From: Streptomyces griseus
GTDB lineage: Bacteria; Actinomycetota; Actinomycetes; Streptomycetales; Streptomycetaceae
Assembly: GCF_001715295.1 (NCBI RefSeq)
Contig: NZ_MDKB01000002.1
Span: 816,475-880,474 of the forward strand
Direction: 5' to 3'
DNA length: 64,000 nucleotides
Of the stretch, positions 8,550 to 19,075 are shown in pieces (position 1 is the first letter of the stretch; each line of letters begins with the position of its first letter). The notes below the pieces were generated by a model that did not search any database, had not been told where the DNA came from, and saw only the letters and a program-made list of their open reading frames with translations. The position numbers and the translations under genes were made by a program.

Positions 8550-8945
8550 ATGTACGAGCCGATCCGCACGAAATCGGTCCACACACCGGCCGACGACGCC
8601 GGCTTTCCGCACCGCAGTCGTGAGGAGGAGCTGGACATCCAGCTCGCGGGGCACCTCGCCGCGCTCCTCGCGGTGACCGACGAACTGGGGCTCGCCACCA
8701 CGGGCGACCGCATCGCCGAGCAGGTGGCCCGCCTCCGTGGCGCGCCGCCCGCCCGGCACGCCGGACGGACCGCCGCGGCGCCGGCCGCTCTCCACCACCG
8801 CGCCCACGCCCTGGCGGGCCGGGCCCTCCTCGTGGCGGCGTCACGCGCCGACACGGCCGCGGCGATCCTCGCCGCGCAGGCCATGGACGCGCACACCGCG
8901 GCTCTGGCCGCGGAGACCGTTCCCGCGCCGGCGGGCGCCCGCTGA
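8550..8945 (+). CDS. Hypothetical protein, alpha-helical
   Basis: A 131-residue soluble protein with an Ala-rich helical body (DIQLAGHLAALLAVTDELGL; ALHHRAHALAGRALLVAASRADTAAAILAAQAMDAH), His-rich in the middle and with no cysteines or signal peptide. I do not recognise a family. A GACCAGGAGG site precedes the ATG, and AT-richer sequence upstream (TTTAGACAG, TAGGAT around 8497-8520) could be its promoter. It is convergent with pckG across a terminator. Confidence 0.7.
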   Translation: MYEPIRTKSVHTPADDAGFPHRSREEELDIQLAGHLAALLAVTDELGLATTGDRIAEQVARLRGAPPARHAGRTAAAPAALHHRAHALAGRALLVAASRADTAAAILAAQAMDAHTAALAAETVPAPAGAR

Positions 8946-9079
8946 CGTTCCAAGTCCGCGGGCCGCGAGGGCCCGTGGCGCGGGTGCTCCCGGCCGGCCG
9001 GCCCTGACGGCCGGGAGCCGCCGCCATCGCCGGTCCCGCACCCACTCCCGTACCCACCGGGAAACCCCGGACAGGGGGC

Positions 9080-9112
9080 GGCCCCCGGAACCACGAGGGA
9101 GTTCCGGGGGCC
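9080..9112. terminator. Hairpin terminator between hypothetical gene and pckG
   Basis: GGCCCCCGGAAC and GTTCCGGGGGCC form a perfect 12-bp stem with a 9-nt loop, followed by TT. It lies between two convergent genes and can serve both. Confidence 0.75.
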
Positions 9113-9223
9113 TTCCGCGGCGGGCCGTCGACCCCACAGGTCAGGGCGGATGTCCTACGGGCCCGGTCGCGGAGTCCGGGGAGGCGCCGGGCCGGACCCG
9201 GCGCCCGGTCGTACCGGGTCGGG

Positions 9224-11050
9224 TCAGCCCAGGCGCTGGACCAGCGCGCGGTACTCGTCCCACAGCTCCTTCGGCGTGTGGTCACCGAAGGTGTTCAGGT
9301 GCTCGGGGATCAGCGCGGCCTCCTCACGCCAGACCTCCTTGTCGACGTTCAGGAGGAAGTCGAGGTCGGACTCGGAGAGGTCCAGACCGTCGGTGTCCAG
9401 GGAACCCTTGGCCGGCAGGATGCCGATCGGCGTCTCGACGCCCTCGGCCGTGCCGTCCAGGCGCTCGACGATCCACTTGAGGACACGGCTGTTCTCACCG
9501 AAGCCGGGCCACACGAACGCGCCCGCGTCGTTCTTGCGGAACCAGTTCACGTAGTAGATCTTCGGCAGCTTCGACTGGTCCGGCTTGCCGGCACCGACCT
9601 CGATCCAGTGCTTCATGTAGTCGCCCATGTTGTAGCCGCAGAACGGCAGCATGGCGAACGGGTCGCGGCGCAGCTCGCCGACCTTGCCCTCGGCGGCGGC
9701 GGTCTTCTCGGAGGCGACGTTGGCGCCGAGGAAGACGCCGTGCTGCCAGGTGAAGGACTCTGTGACCAGCGGGACGGCGGAGGCACGGCGGCCGCCGAAG
9801 AGGATGGCCGAGATCGGCACGCCCTTGGGGTCCTCCCACTCGGGCGCGATGATCGGGCACTGCCCGGCCGGCACGGTGAAGCGGGCGTTGGGGTGGGCGG
9901 CGGGCGTACCGGACTCGGGCGTCCAGTCGTTGCCCTTCCAGTCCGTGAGGTGCGCGGGCGGCTCCTCCGTCATGCCCTCCCACCACACGTCGCCGTCGTC
10001 GGTCAGCGCGACGTTCGTGAAGACGGAGTTGCCCCACATGGTCTTCATGGCGTTGGCGTTGGTGTGCTCACCGGTGCCGGGCGCGACACCGAAGAAGCCC
10101 GCCTCGGGATTGATCGCGTACAGCTGCCCGTCCTCGCCGAACCGCATCCAGGCGATGTCGTCGCCGATGGTCTCGACGGTCCAGCCGGAGATCGTGGGTT
10201 CCAGCATGGCGAGGTTGGTCTTCCCGCAGGCGCTGGGAAAGGCTGCGGCGACGTACCGGCTCTCGCCGCGCAGCGGCGTGAGCTTGAGGATCAGCATGTG
10301 CTCCGCGAGCCAGCCCTCGTCACGGGCCATGACGGAGGCGATGCGCAGGGCGTAGCACTTCTTGCCCAGCAGGGCGTTGCCTCCGTAGCCGGAGCCGTAC
10401 GACCAGATCTCCCGGTCCTCCGGGAAGTGCGAGATGTACTTGGTGGAATTGCACGGCCACGGAACGTCCTCCTGGCCCTCGGCCAGGGGTGCGCCGAGGG
10501 TGTGGACGGCCTTGACGAAGAACCCGTCGGCACCGAGCTCGTCGAGGACCTCCTGGCCCATGCGCGTCATGGTGCGCATGGAGACGGCCACGTAGGCGGA
10601 GTCGGTGATCTCGACGCCGATCGCCGAGAGCGGCGAGCCGACGGGACCCATGCAGAACGGGACGACGTACATCGTGCGTCCGCGCATGGAGCCGCGGAAG
10701 ACGCCGTTCTCGCCGGTGAAGATCTCCCGCATCTCCGCGGGGGCCTTCCAGTGGTTGGTCGGGCCCGCGTCCTCCTCCTTCTCGGAGCAGATGAAGGTGC
10801 GGTCCTCGACGCGGGCGACATCGCTCGGGTCGGACGCGGCGTAGTACGAGTTCGGCCGCTTGACCGGGTCGAGCTTGGTGAACGTGCCCTTGGCGACGAG
10901 CTCTTCGCACAGACGCTCGTACTCGGCCTCCGACCCGTCGCACCAGACCACGCGGTCCGGTTCGGTGAGGGCCGCGATCTCGTCCACCCAGGAGACGAGC
11001 TCCGGATGGCCGGTGGGGACAGTGAGGGGAGCCGCGATGTCGCGCGCCAC
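9224..11050 (-). CDS. pckG: Phosphoenolpyruvate carboxykinase (GTP)
   Basis: A 608-residue GTP-dependent PEPCK that converts oxaloacetate and GTP to PEP, GDP and CO2 at the entry of gluconeogenesis. The active-site P-loop with its reactive cysteine is visible as [12 protein letters not shown] (Cys275), with PFCMGP, the metal-binding region around [10 protein letters not shown], and the C-terminal PILFGGRR and [10 protein letters not shown] segments. The start is GTG at 11050, supported by AAGGAG 7 nt upstream; the reading frame extends further upstream but without a ribosome site. Cytosolic, single gene, divergent from the hemolysin-III-like gene. Confidence 0.96.
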   Translation of the reverse strand: MARDIAAPLTVPTGHPELVSWVDEIAALTEPDRVVWCDGSEAEYERLCEELVAKGTFTKLDPVKRPNSYYAASDPSDVARVEDRTFICSEKEEDAGPTNHWKAPAEMREIFTGENGVFRGSMRGRTMYVVPFCMGPVGSPLSAIGVEITDSAYVAVSMRTMTRMGQEVLDELGADGFFVKAVHTLGAPLAEGQEDVPWPCNSTKYISHFPEDREIWSYGSGYGGNALLGKKCYALRIASVMARDEGWLAEHMLILKLTPLRGESRYVAAAFPSACGKTNLAMLEPTISGWTVETIGDDIAWMRFGEDGQLYAINPEAGFFGVAPGTGEHTNANAMKTMWGNSVFTNVALTDDGDVWWEGMTEEPPAHLTDWKGNDWTPESGTPAAHPNARFTVPAGQCPIIAPEWEDPKGVPISAILFGGRRASAVPLVTESFTWQHGVFLGANVASEKTAAAEGKVGELRRDPFAMLPFCGYNMGDYMKHWIEVGAGKPDQSKLPKIYYVNWFRKNDAGAFVWPGFGENSRVLKWIVERLDGTAEGVETPIGILPAKGSLDTDGLDLSESDLDFLLNVDKEVWREEAALIPEHLNTFGDHTPKELWDEYRALVQRLG

Positions 11051-11425
11051 GATCGCTCCTTGAAGTGGGTGTCTGAGGAAGAGGCCCCGTGGGGGCTGCG
11101 GCCCGGATGCTTCGATTCCGCCTACGCGCTCATCCGGTGCCGACCGCACTCATTTGATGTTGCGCTGCCCGCGCCCATATGTCCAGAGGGTCGCCCAGGT
11201 GAGCACAGTGAGTATCGCCACTCCGACGCACCGGGATCCGCCCCGCATCTCCGGCAGAAAAGACATAAGACCCCGGATCCGGCGTGCCGCACGGGAAATG
11301 ACCCCGCACCGGACCGCACAGGGGCGTGGCCGCGACGCGACGCGGTGCCGCGGCCCTCGTCGCGCGTCGGCCGGGGACGACCGGGCCCGGGGCCCTACCT
11401 ACGGTTGCGTAGGTAGCATGCGTAC
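11051..11425. other. 375-bp divergent intergenic region between pckG and the hemolysin-III-like gene
   Basis: No gene is visible. It should hold the pckG promoter on the minus strand (no consensus -35/-10 seen) and the plus-strand promoter with the inverted repeat at 11395-11416. A short palindrome CCGGATCCGG occurs at 11274-11283; no function is assigned. Confidence 0.5.
11395..11416. promoter_or_regulatory. Inverted repeat overlapping the promoter of the hemolysin-III-like gene
   Basis: CTACCTAC-GGTTGC-GTAGGTAG is a perfect 8-6-8 inverted repeat ending 9 bp before the ATG. Its right arm runs into TAGCAT (11414-11419), a likely -10 box placed 6 nt before the start codon. A protein bound here would block RNA polymerase. 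Confidence 0.5.
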
Positions 11426-12112
11426 ATGACTTCTGCTGCCGCCGCGTCGTCCGGACCCGTAGAACTCACCGACCCCGTGCCGGTCAAACCACGGATGCGC
11501 GGATGGCTGCACGCAGGAATGTTCCCCGCCGTGGTGATCGCCGGCATCGCCCTGATCTCCCTGGCCGACAGCACGCGCGCGCGGGTGGCCTGCGCGGTCT
11601 ACATCCTCACCGCCTGCATGCTGTTCGGCGTGAGCGCGGTCTACCACCGCGGGACCTGGGGCCCGCGGGGTGAGGCAGTGCTGCGCAGGCTGGACCACGC
11701 CAACATATTCCTGATCATCGCGGGCACCTACACGCCGCTGACCCTTCTCCTGCTGCCGGAGTCCACCGGTCGGCCGCTCCTGTGGGCGGTCTGGGGGGCC
11801 GCTGCGGCAGGGATAGCCTTCCGGGTCCTCTGGGTCGGCGCCCCGCGCTGGCTGTACACGCCGTGCTACATCGCCATGGGCTGGGCGGCGGTCTTCTTCC
11901 TGCCCGACTTCATGCGCGCCGGCGGCGTCGCGGTGCTCGTCCTGGTCGTCGTGGGCGGCCTGCTGTACAGCGCGGGCGGTGTCATCTACGGCATCAAGCG
12001 CCCGAACCCGTCACCGCGCTGGTTCGGCTTCCACGAGGTGTTCCACTCGCTGACGCTGGCCGCGTTCGTCGTGCACTACGTCGGCATATCGCTGGTGGCC
12101 TACCAGCAGTAG
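11426..12112 (+). CDS. Hemolysin III family (YqfA/PAQR-like) integral membrane protein
   Basis: A 228-residue protein with about seven transmembrane segments and the family's conserved polar residues: SAVYHR in an early loop, DHANIFLIIAGTYTP, and HEVFHSLTLAAFVVHY near the end. In the related PAQR superfamily three histidines bind zinc inside the bundle. Despite the name, bacterial members are not proven toxins; roles in membrane or lipid homeostasis have been proposed. Start ATG at 11426 lies 6 nt after a TAGCAT -10-like box, so a leaderless mRNA is likely, with a perfect inverted repeat over the promoter suggesting regulation. Confidence 0.88.
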   Translation: MTSAAAASSGPVELTDPVPVKPRMRGWLHAGMFPAVVIAGIALISLADSTRARVACAVYILTACMLFGVSAVYHRGTWGPRGEAVLRRLDHANIFLIIAGTYTPLTLLLLPESTGRPLLWAVWGAAAAGIAFRVLWVGAPRWLYTPCYIAMGWAAVFFLPDFMRAGGVAVLVLVVVGGLLYSAGGVIYGIKRPNPSPRWFGFHEVFHSLTLAAFVVHYVGISLVAYQQ

Positions 12113-12124
12113 ACACCCGGCGCG

Positions 12125-12157
12125 CGAGGGGCCCGGCCGTGGTGGCCGGGCCCCTCG
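12125..12157. terminator. Strong hairpin terminator between convergent genes
   Basis: CGAGGGGCCCGGCC and GGCCGGGCCCCTCG form a perfect 14-bp stem with a 5-nt GTGGT loop, between the hemolysin-III-like gene and yyaL. Confidence 0.8.
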
Positions 12158-12163
12158 CATGAC

Positions 12164-12187
12164 GGCCCGTCCGGGCCCGGACGGGCC
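12164..12187. repeat. 24-bp perfect palindrome
   Basis: A continuous palindrome GGCCCGTCCGGG/CCCGGACGGGCC lies 6 bp after the terminator hairpin and 9 bp from the yyaL stop. It is most simply a second termination structure serving the minus strand. Confidence 0.6.
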
Positions 12188-12196
12188 CGGCGCCGA

Positions 12197-14218
<2,022 letters not shown>

Positions 14219-14390
14219 GGCCCCCATCCTCGCGCACACGCCCCTGCAGCACCCGCGCGCCACGGGAGGGAAGGCGAACGGGCAGGCAGGTCGGGTGTGC
14301 GCCGCCGGAGCCGGGCGGCCCGGCATCGGCGGACAGTAGGCTGGCTCCAGCAGCACCGGGAGTGCTGAGGCTCCTCGAAGGAGGTACACC

Positions 14391-14957
14391 ATGACCGCCG
14401 AGATGGTGGCGCCCGCGTGGATGCACACCCAGATCAGCGCGGAGCAGTACGACTCCTGGTCCGAGGAGCAGTGCGCCGGCATCGAGATCGTGGACGGGAT
14501 GGTCGTCGTGAGCCCGAGCGCCTCCAAACGGCACAACAGGTTGGCCCGGATCCTGGCCAATGCCCTGGACGCAGCCGCGGGCCCTGCCTGGAACGCGGAC
14601 ACGGACTTCGACGTCCGCCTGCAGGACGTTCCCCTCACCAACCGCCGTCCGGACGTCACCGTCTACCGGGCGGAGACCATCGACCTCACACCCACTCGCC
14701 CCGAGCACGTGCTCCTGGTCGTCGAGGTGGTGTCGCCCGGCTCGGAGACCACAGACCGGATCGTCAAGGTCGATCAGTACGCCAAGACCGGCATCCCCTT
14801 CTACTGGCGGGTCGAGCAAGCCGCCACCGGTGTCCCCATCATCTACACCTATGTCCTCGACCCCGCCACCAAGGCGTACAGGGACGGCGAGATGTTCATC
14901 GGCGCGATCAAGACTGCTGCGCCCTTCCCCGTCACGGTCGATCTCGGGGCCATCTGA
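14391..14957 (+). CDS. Uma2 family (DUF820) PD-(D/E)XK nuclease-like protein
   Basis: A 188-residue protein with the Uma2 restriction-endonuclease fold: [13 protein letters not shown], then PDVTVYR supplying the active-site Asp and [25 protein letters not shown] supplying Glu and a downstream lysine, then YWRVE. Uma2 genes are numerous in Streptomyces and cyanobacteria; nuclease activity is predicted from the fold, but the biological role is unknown. GAAGGAGG lies 7 nt before the ATG. It sits between yyaL and a degraded copy of the yyaL start, which suggests that this segment was gained or rearranged. Confidence 0.85.
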   Translation: MTAEMVAPAWMHTQISAEQYDSWSEEQCAGIEIVDGMVVVSPSASKRHNRLARILANALDAAAGPAWNADTDFDVRLQDVPLTNRRPDVTVYRAETIDLTPTRPEHVLLVVEVVSPGSETTDRIVKVDQYAKTGIPFYWRVEQAATGVPIIYTYVLDPATKAYRDGEMFIGAIKTAAPFPVTVDLGAI

Positions 14958-15417
14958 AGACGGAGAAGTCTCGCTTCCGGCATCTGACCGACAGCGCCCG
15001 GACAGTCGTCGTCCGCGACCGCTCGGAGCATCCGACCCGCCGATCGCCCTCACACTCGGCGCGATCGCCCACGAGGGCAAGCGGATGACGGCGAGCGGCA
15101 CCACCACGGTCGACCGGTACGCCTTCGGCATCACCGAGGCCAGCGGCATGACGGGCCGTCATGTCGGGAGCACGTGAGAAGTCCTCGCGCACTGCTGAAC
15201 CGAACACGGTGCCGAGCGGCGCACGGATCAGCGTCAAGGCCCGTACCCGTAGGGGAAGGTGGTCCGGGCGAGTCGCTCGGCCATGCCCCACTCCTCGCGT
15301 ACGCGGCTCCCCACCCGGCTGATCGCCTCGCTCTCTCGCGCCGACGCGCCGTACGCAGGACACTGGGTGGCCATGAGGGCCGGCCGGACCGGCATCGCAC
15401 GGGACCTAGGGGGACGC
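14958..15417. other. 460-bp region without an intact gene
   Basis: No complete gene is supported between the Uma2 stop and the NB-ARC gene start. It holds the decayed yyaL 5' fragment (15234-15284 and flanking similarity to about 15310). An open stretch on the plus strand ending at 15177 (MTASGTTTVDRYAFGITEAS) has no recognisable family. The right end should contain the promoter of the NB-ARC gene. Confidence 0.5.
15234..15284 (-). pseudogene. Decayed 5' fragment of a yyaL-like gene
   Basis: The minus strand reads MAERLARTTFPYGYGP then stop, matching the start of the intact neighbour ([16 protein letters not shown]). The similarity also holds at DNA level and continues upstream of the ATG: 24 of 29 bases match between 14191-14219 and 15257-15285, and the following 20 or so bases also match well. 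It is therefore a remnant of a duplicated gene start rather than a chance ORF. Confidence 0.6.
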
Positions 15418-18400
15418 ATGCGGGACAGCCATCGGGCGGAAGCCGAAAGGCTGTTGGTACGCGCCGTGGAGGAGGAGGCGCGGCGGACCGGTGGCCGGAC
15501 CGACTCCGGCGCGCTCCTGGCGCGGGCACGGGGCCACCTGGACGCCATGGCGGCGGGCGCGGCCGAGGAGTACGCCGCCTACGTCCGGGCACTCGACGCG
15601 GCGGACGCGGGGAAGCAGCCGCTGTCCGAGCGGTTCAGCGGTGCGGTCCTGGGAACGCCCCTGCTGGTGACGGGAGTCGCCGCGGCCGCTGCCTTCGGCG
15701 CGGACCTGGCGCTCGGCACCGCGGCCGGTCAGGCGCTGGGAGCCGGGGCGGTGGTAGCCGTGGCGGGGACGACGGCGACCGTGGCCCGGGTGACCGCCTC
15801 GCACCGGCCCGCCGCCCACCGCCGGGCGGCCGCGCTGAACCAGCCCGGAGGCCCCGAACAGCTGAGACTCGCCTGGCTGACGGCACTGGAGGTACGCGGC
15901 ATCCGCCCGTTCCTCGACCAGCAGCGGGTGCTGACGGCGGCGGCCCGGCCCGCGAGGAAGAAAGCCACCGCCTCCGTGGTGCCGCAACTGCGGGGCGGGG
16001 ACCGCAGCGCGGCCGCCCGCACCCGCGCGGTCCTCGAACAGTCCTTCGGCCATCTGCCCGCCGCCGAGGGCCCGTTCGCGGGGCGGAAGACGGAACTGGC
16101 GCAGATCGCCCGGTGGGTGCACGCCGCCCGCGCCGCCACCTCGACCGAGCCGACCGTCGTCGTCCTGCACGGTGCGCCGGGCTCCGGGCGCACGACCCTC
16201 GCCGTACGCGCGGCGCACGCGCTCAGGGACCAGTTCCGCGGGGCGTGCGTCGTCGATCTGCGGGGTGACGTGGCCGGGGAGACACCCCTGCCGACCCGGG
16301 ACGCGCTCCTGCACCTGCTCAACCGGCTGGGCGCGCCCCGCGACCAGCTCCTGTTCCGCGAGAGCGCCGCCTCGGACCGGGCGGAGCCGGGCTCCCGGGG
16401 AAGGTCGTCGGCCGAGCAGCAGGTGCGCCGCCTGAGCGAGCTGTACCACCAGCACCTGACGGGCACGCCCGTCACGGTCGTCCTCGACGACGCCACCGAC
16501 GCCGCCCAGGTCCGCACGCTGATCCCCGAGCGCTCCGACAGCCTGGTCCTCGTCACCTCCCGCGAGCCCCTCGCCCTCCCCGACGACGTCCCGGCCCGGG
16601 TGTACCACCTGCCGGTCGCCGGGCTGGACGCGGCGGGCGCCGAGGAACTGCTGAGGGAGGCGGCGGAGGGCGAGGAGGACGGCCCGTACGACTACCCGTC
16701 CACCGACGCCGTCGTCGAGCTCTGCGGCGGGCTGCCGCTGGCCCTGCGCGTCGCGGGTTCCTCCCTCGGTACGCGTACCCGTGCCGAACTCGCCACCGCG
16801 CTCGGCGCCTACGGTCCGGTCGGACCGGTCGAACGGGCCCTGTGGCTGCGCTACACCGACCAGCCCGAACAGGCCCGACGGCTGCTGCGGCGCCTCGCGC
16901 TGGCGGGGCGCGCCAGTCTCGGGGCCGCCGCCGCCGCGTCGCTGCTGTCGGCCGACGAGCGGCAGGCCGGGCTGCTGCTGGACGCCCTGTGCCGGGCGGG
17001 GCTCCTCACACACGTACGGGGGGCGCGCTACCGGCTGCACGACCTCGTACGCGACTTCGCGCTGGCCAGGCTGCTGGACGAGGAGGAGGCGGCGGACCGC
17101 ACCGCCGCCCAGGAGCGTCTCGTCCAGAACTACGCGGAGCTCGCCGACGCCGTGATCCGCATGGTCGACGGCAAGATGTCGACCCGGGCCGGCCAGTTCG
17201 GCTCGCACGGCTTCAGCTCACTGGACGCCGCGCTGCGCTGGCTGGACGACGAGTCCAGCTTCATCACCGCGGCGCTGCGGCACTCCGAGGGCGTCGACCA
17301 GGGGGCGGTGCTCCACCTGCTGGGCGCTCTGTGCGACTACTGCCTGCTGCGCGGCGACCTCTACCGGCTCGGCGAGATCGGCGAGCTCACCCGGGCCGTC
17401 GACAAGGGGCTGCTCGACCGGTCGGTCCAGTGGCGCACGGGCATCGCGGCCCGGCAGCTCGGCGAGCTCGACAAGGCCGCCACGACGCTGTCGTCCGTCG
17501 TCGGCCTGTACCGGGAGGCGCAGAACGACGCGGGCGCCGCGCTGGCCCTGTGCTCCCTGGGCATCACGCTGCACCACCAGGGAAATCTCACCGAGGCCTC
17601 GGCCCGCCTGCGGGAGGCCCTGGCCCTGCAGGCCTCCGACGAGCAGGCGGAGGACCGGGCCTGGTCGCTGCACGCCCTGGCCGCCGTGGAGCGGGACCGG
17701 GCGAACATCGCCGAGGCCCTCTCCCTGCTCGACACCGCGCTCACCTTGCACCGCGAGGGCGAGTCCCTGCACGGCGAGGCGTGGTCGCACTTCCAGCTCG
17801 GGCAGGTCTGCCTGCGGATGGGCGAGGTGGCGCGGGCGGAGGAGGAGCTGACGACCGCGCTGGACCTGTACCGCCGTACACAGGACGAACGCGGGGAGGC
17901 GTGGGCCCTCACCCAGCTGGCCCGCGCCCGGCTGATGGAGGGGAACGGCGGCACGGCCACCGCGGTGGAGGAGCTGCGCGGCGCCCTGGCCCGGCACCGG
18001 GCCAACGAGGACGCGCGGGGTGAGGCGTGGACGCGTTACTACCTCGGGCAGGCGCTGGAGGAGGACGGCGACACCGATCAGGCGGTACGGGAGCTGGAGC
18101 GGGCCCGCACGATGTTCTCCCGGATGCGGGACGTGTACGGGCTGGCGTGCGCCCGCCACCACTCGGGGCGGGTCACCCGTGACCAGCGGGCCGCGCAGAC
18201 GGGCAACCTCCGCAATTCCGGATTCGCCCGCCAGCTCCTGGTGGACGCCCGCGCCGACTTCCGGCGGATCGGGGTGGCACACGGCGAGGCCTGGACCTGC
18301 CTGGAACTGGCCCTGATCGACGGCGGCAACAACCGCACGGCACAGGCACTGCGGCTGTGCGACGAGGCGATCGCCCTGTTCGCCTCGTACGGGGACGTCC

Positions 18401-18684
18401 GGGGCGGGGACTGGGCGGCGTTCCTGCGCTGCACGCTGCTGCCGTACGCCTCCCCCGGCGGCAGCGAGGTGGGCACGGCGGTGGCCCAGCAGGAGCTGGC
18501 GGACCTGCTGCGGGACGCGCACCCGCTGCGGGACCCCGGTCTGGAGGACTGCGCCGAGGCCTTCCGGGTGGTCCTCAACCGTGGGGTGGACCTGGACGAC
18601 GGCTGGCAGGCCTGGCGCCTCGGGCTGACCCCGTCCCGGCACGCCCGCGAGGTGATGGGCGTACCGGTGGGCGCACGGCCGTGA
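15418..18684 (+). CDS. STAND NTPase: NB-ARC domain with C-terminal TPR repeats and hydrophobic N-terminal region
   Basis: A 1088-residue protein. Residues 1-65 are charged and helical. About 75-125 contain two hydrophobic segments (FSGAVLGTPLLVTGVAAAAA and GAGAVVAVAGTTATVA) that may insert in or lie on the membrane. An NB-ARC NTPase follows: Walker A GAPGSGRTT from Gly252, Walker B TVVLDD (Asp357, Asp358), GGLPLALRVAG near 438, then a winged-helix region ending RYRLHDLVRDFAL. Residues about 700-930 are TPR-like repeats (GEAWSHFQLGQVCLRMGEVARAEEEL). There is no SARP DNA-binding domain. Such proteins act as regulated switches in signalling or defence; the input and output here are unknown. The start follows CTAGGGGGACGC. 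Confidence 0.85.
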   Translation: MRDSHRAEAERLLVRAVEEEARRTGGRTDSGALLARARGHLDAMAAGAAEEYAAYVRALDAADAGKQPLSERFSGAVLGTPLLVTGVAAAAAFGADLALGTAAGQALGAGAVVAVAGTTATVARVTASHRPAAHRRAAALNQPGGPEQLRLAWLTALEVRGIRPFLDQQRVLTAAARPARKKATASVVPQLRGGDRSAAARTRAVLEQSFGHLPAAEGPFAGRKTELAQIARWVHAARAATSTEPTVVVLHGAPGSGRTTLAVRAAHALRDQFRGACVVDLRGDVAGETPLPTRDALLHLLNRLGAPRDQLLFRESAASDRAEPGSRGRSSAEQQVRRLSELYHQHLTGTPVTVVLDDATDAAQVRTLIPERSDSLVLVTSREPLALPDDVPARVYHLPVAGLDAAGAEELLREAAEGEEDGPYDYPSTDAVVELCGGLPLALRVAGSSLGTRTRAELATALGAYGPVGPVERALWLRYTDQPEQARRLLRRLALAGRASLGAAAAASLLSADERQAGLLLDALCRAGLLTHVRGARYRLHDLVRDFALARLLDEEEAADRTAAQERLVQNYAELADAVIRMVDGKMSTRAGQFGSHGFSSLDAALRWLDDESSFITAALRHSEGVDQGAVLHLLGALCDYCLLRGDLYRLGEIGELTRAVDKGLLDRSVQWRTGIAARQLGELDKAATTLSSVVGLYREAQNDAGAALALCSLGITLHHQGNLTEASARLREALALQASDEQAEDRAWSLHALAAVERDRANIAEALSLLDTALTLHREGESLHGEAWSHFQLGQVCLRMGEVARAEEELTTALDLYRRTQDERGEAWALTQLARARLMEGNGGTATAVEELRGALARHRANEDARGEAWTRYYLGQALEEDGDTDQAVRELERARTMFSRMRDVYGLACARHHSGRVTRDQRAAQTGNLRNSGFARQLLVDARADFRRIGVAHGEAWTCLELALIDGGNNRTAQALRLCDEAIALFASYGDVRGGDWAAFLRCTLLPYASPGGSEVGTAVAQQELADLLRDAHPLRDPGLEDCAEAFRVVLNRGVDLDDGWQAWRLGLTPSRHAREVMGVPVGARP

Positions 18685-18742
18685 CGCCCCGCCCGGAACC
18701 CGCGGGGCACAGGTCATGACGCCCCGCCCGGTGCGGAGCACG

Positions 18743-18779
18743 CGGCACGGGCCCGGCGAGGTGCGCCGGGCCGGTGCCG
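18743..18779. terminator. Hairpin between the NB-ARC gene and the mca operon
   Basis: A 16-bp stem (CGGCACGGGCCCGGCG with CGCCGGGCCGGTGCCG, one mismatch) and a 5-nt loop lie between convergent transcription units. Just before it a 15-bp sequence TGACGCCCCGCCCGG occurs twice (18682-18696 and 18717-18731), the first copy starting at the NB-ARC stop codon. Confidence 0.65.
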
Positions 18780-18793
18780 CACCCTGCCCGGTG

Positions 18794-19075
18794 TCAGCCC
18801 TTGCGGGCTGCGTCGGCCTTCACGCCGGCCCCGGTCTGCGCACCGGATCCGCCCTCGCCCCCGGCGGCGGCCTTCTCTGCCGGGTCGGGGGCCTCCTCGA
18901 AGTCGACCCTCCCCATGTGGCGGTTCATCGACTTCATCAGCAGCCAGACCCCCACGGCGAGGGCCGCGAAGACGAGGAAGCCGAGGACGCCGGGGGTCAC
19001 CTTGTTCTTGTCGAGCTCATCGGCGGCGAACGGAACGAGCTGCGTCAGTGCCTGGGTCGCGTACATATCAGGCAT
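18794..19075 (-). CDS. Small single-pass membrane protein, coupled to mca
   Basis: A 93-residue protein: N-terminal segment of about 30 residues, one transmembrane helix (VLGFLVFAALAVGVWLLMKSM), then an acidic Ala/Gly-rich tail. Its ATG lies inside the last codons of mca, overlapping by 8 bp (ATGCCTGA), so it is almost certainly translated after mca. An alternative ATG at 19066 would start 2 bp after the mca stop. The tight coupling suggests a role related to mycothiol-conjugate turnover or export at the membrane, but this is only inference. Confidence 0.8.
   Translation of the reverse strand: MPDMYATQALTQLVPFAADELDKNKVTPGVLGFLVFAALAVGVWLLMKSMNRHMGRVDFEEAPDPAEKAAAGGEGGSGAQTGAGVKADAARKG

Noticed and set aside
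9278..11416. A 712-residue plus-strand frame opposite pckG.
   Set aside because: Antisense shadow of a clearly recognised PEP carboxykinase; no motif.
15087..15177. Thirty-residue plus-strand ORF MTASGTTTVDRYAFGITEAS... as a gene.
   Set aside because: No ribosome site, no recognisable family, and it lies in a decayed segment.
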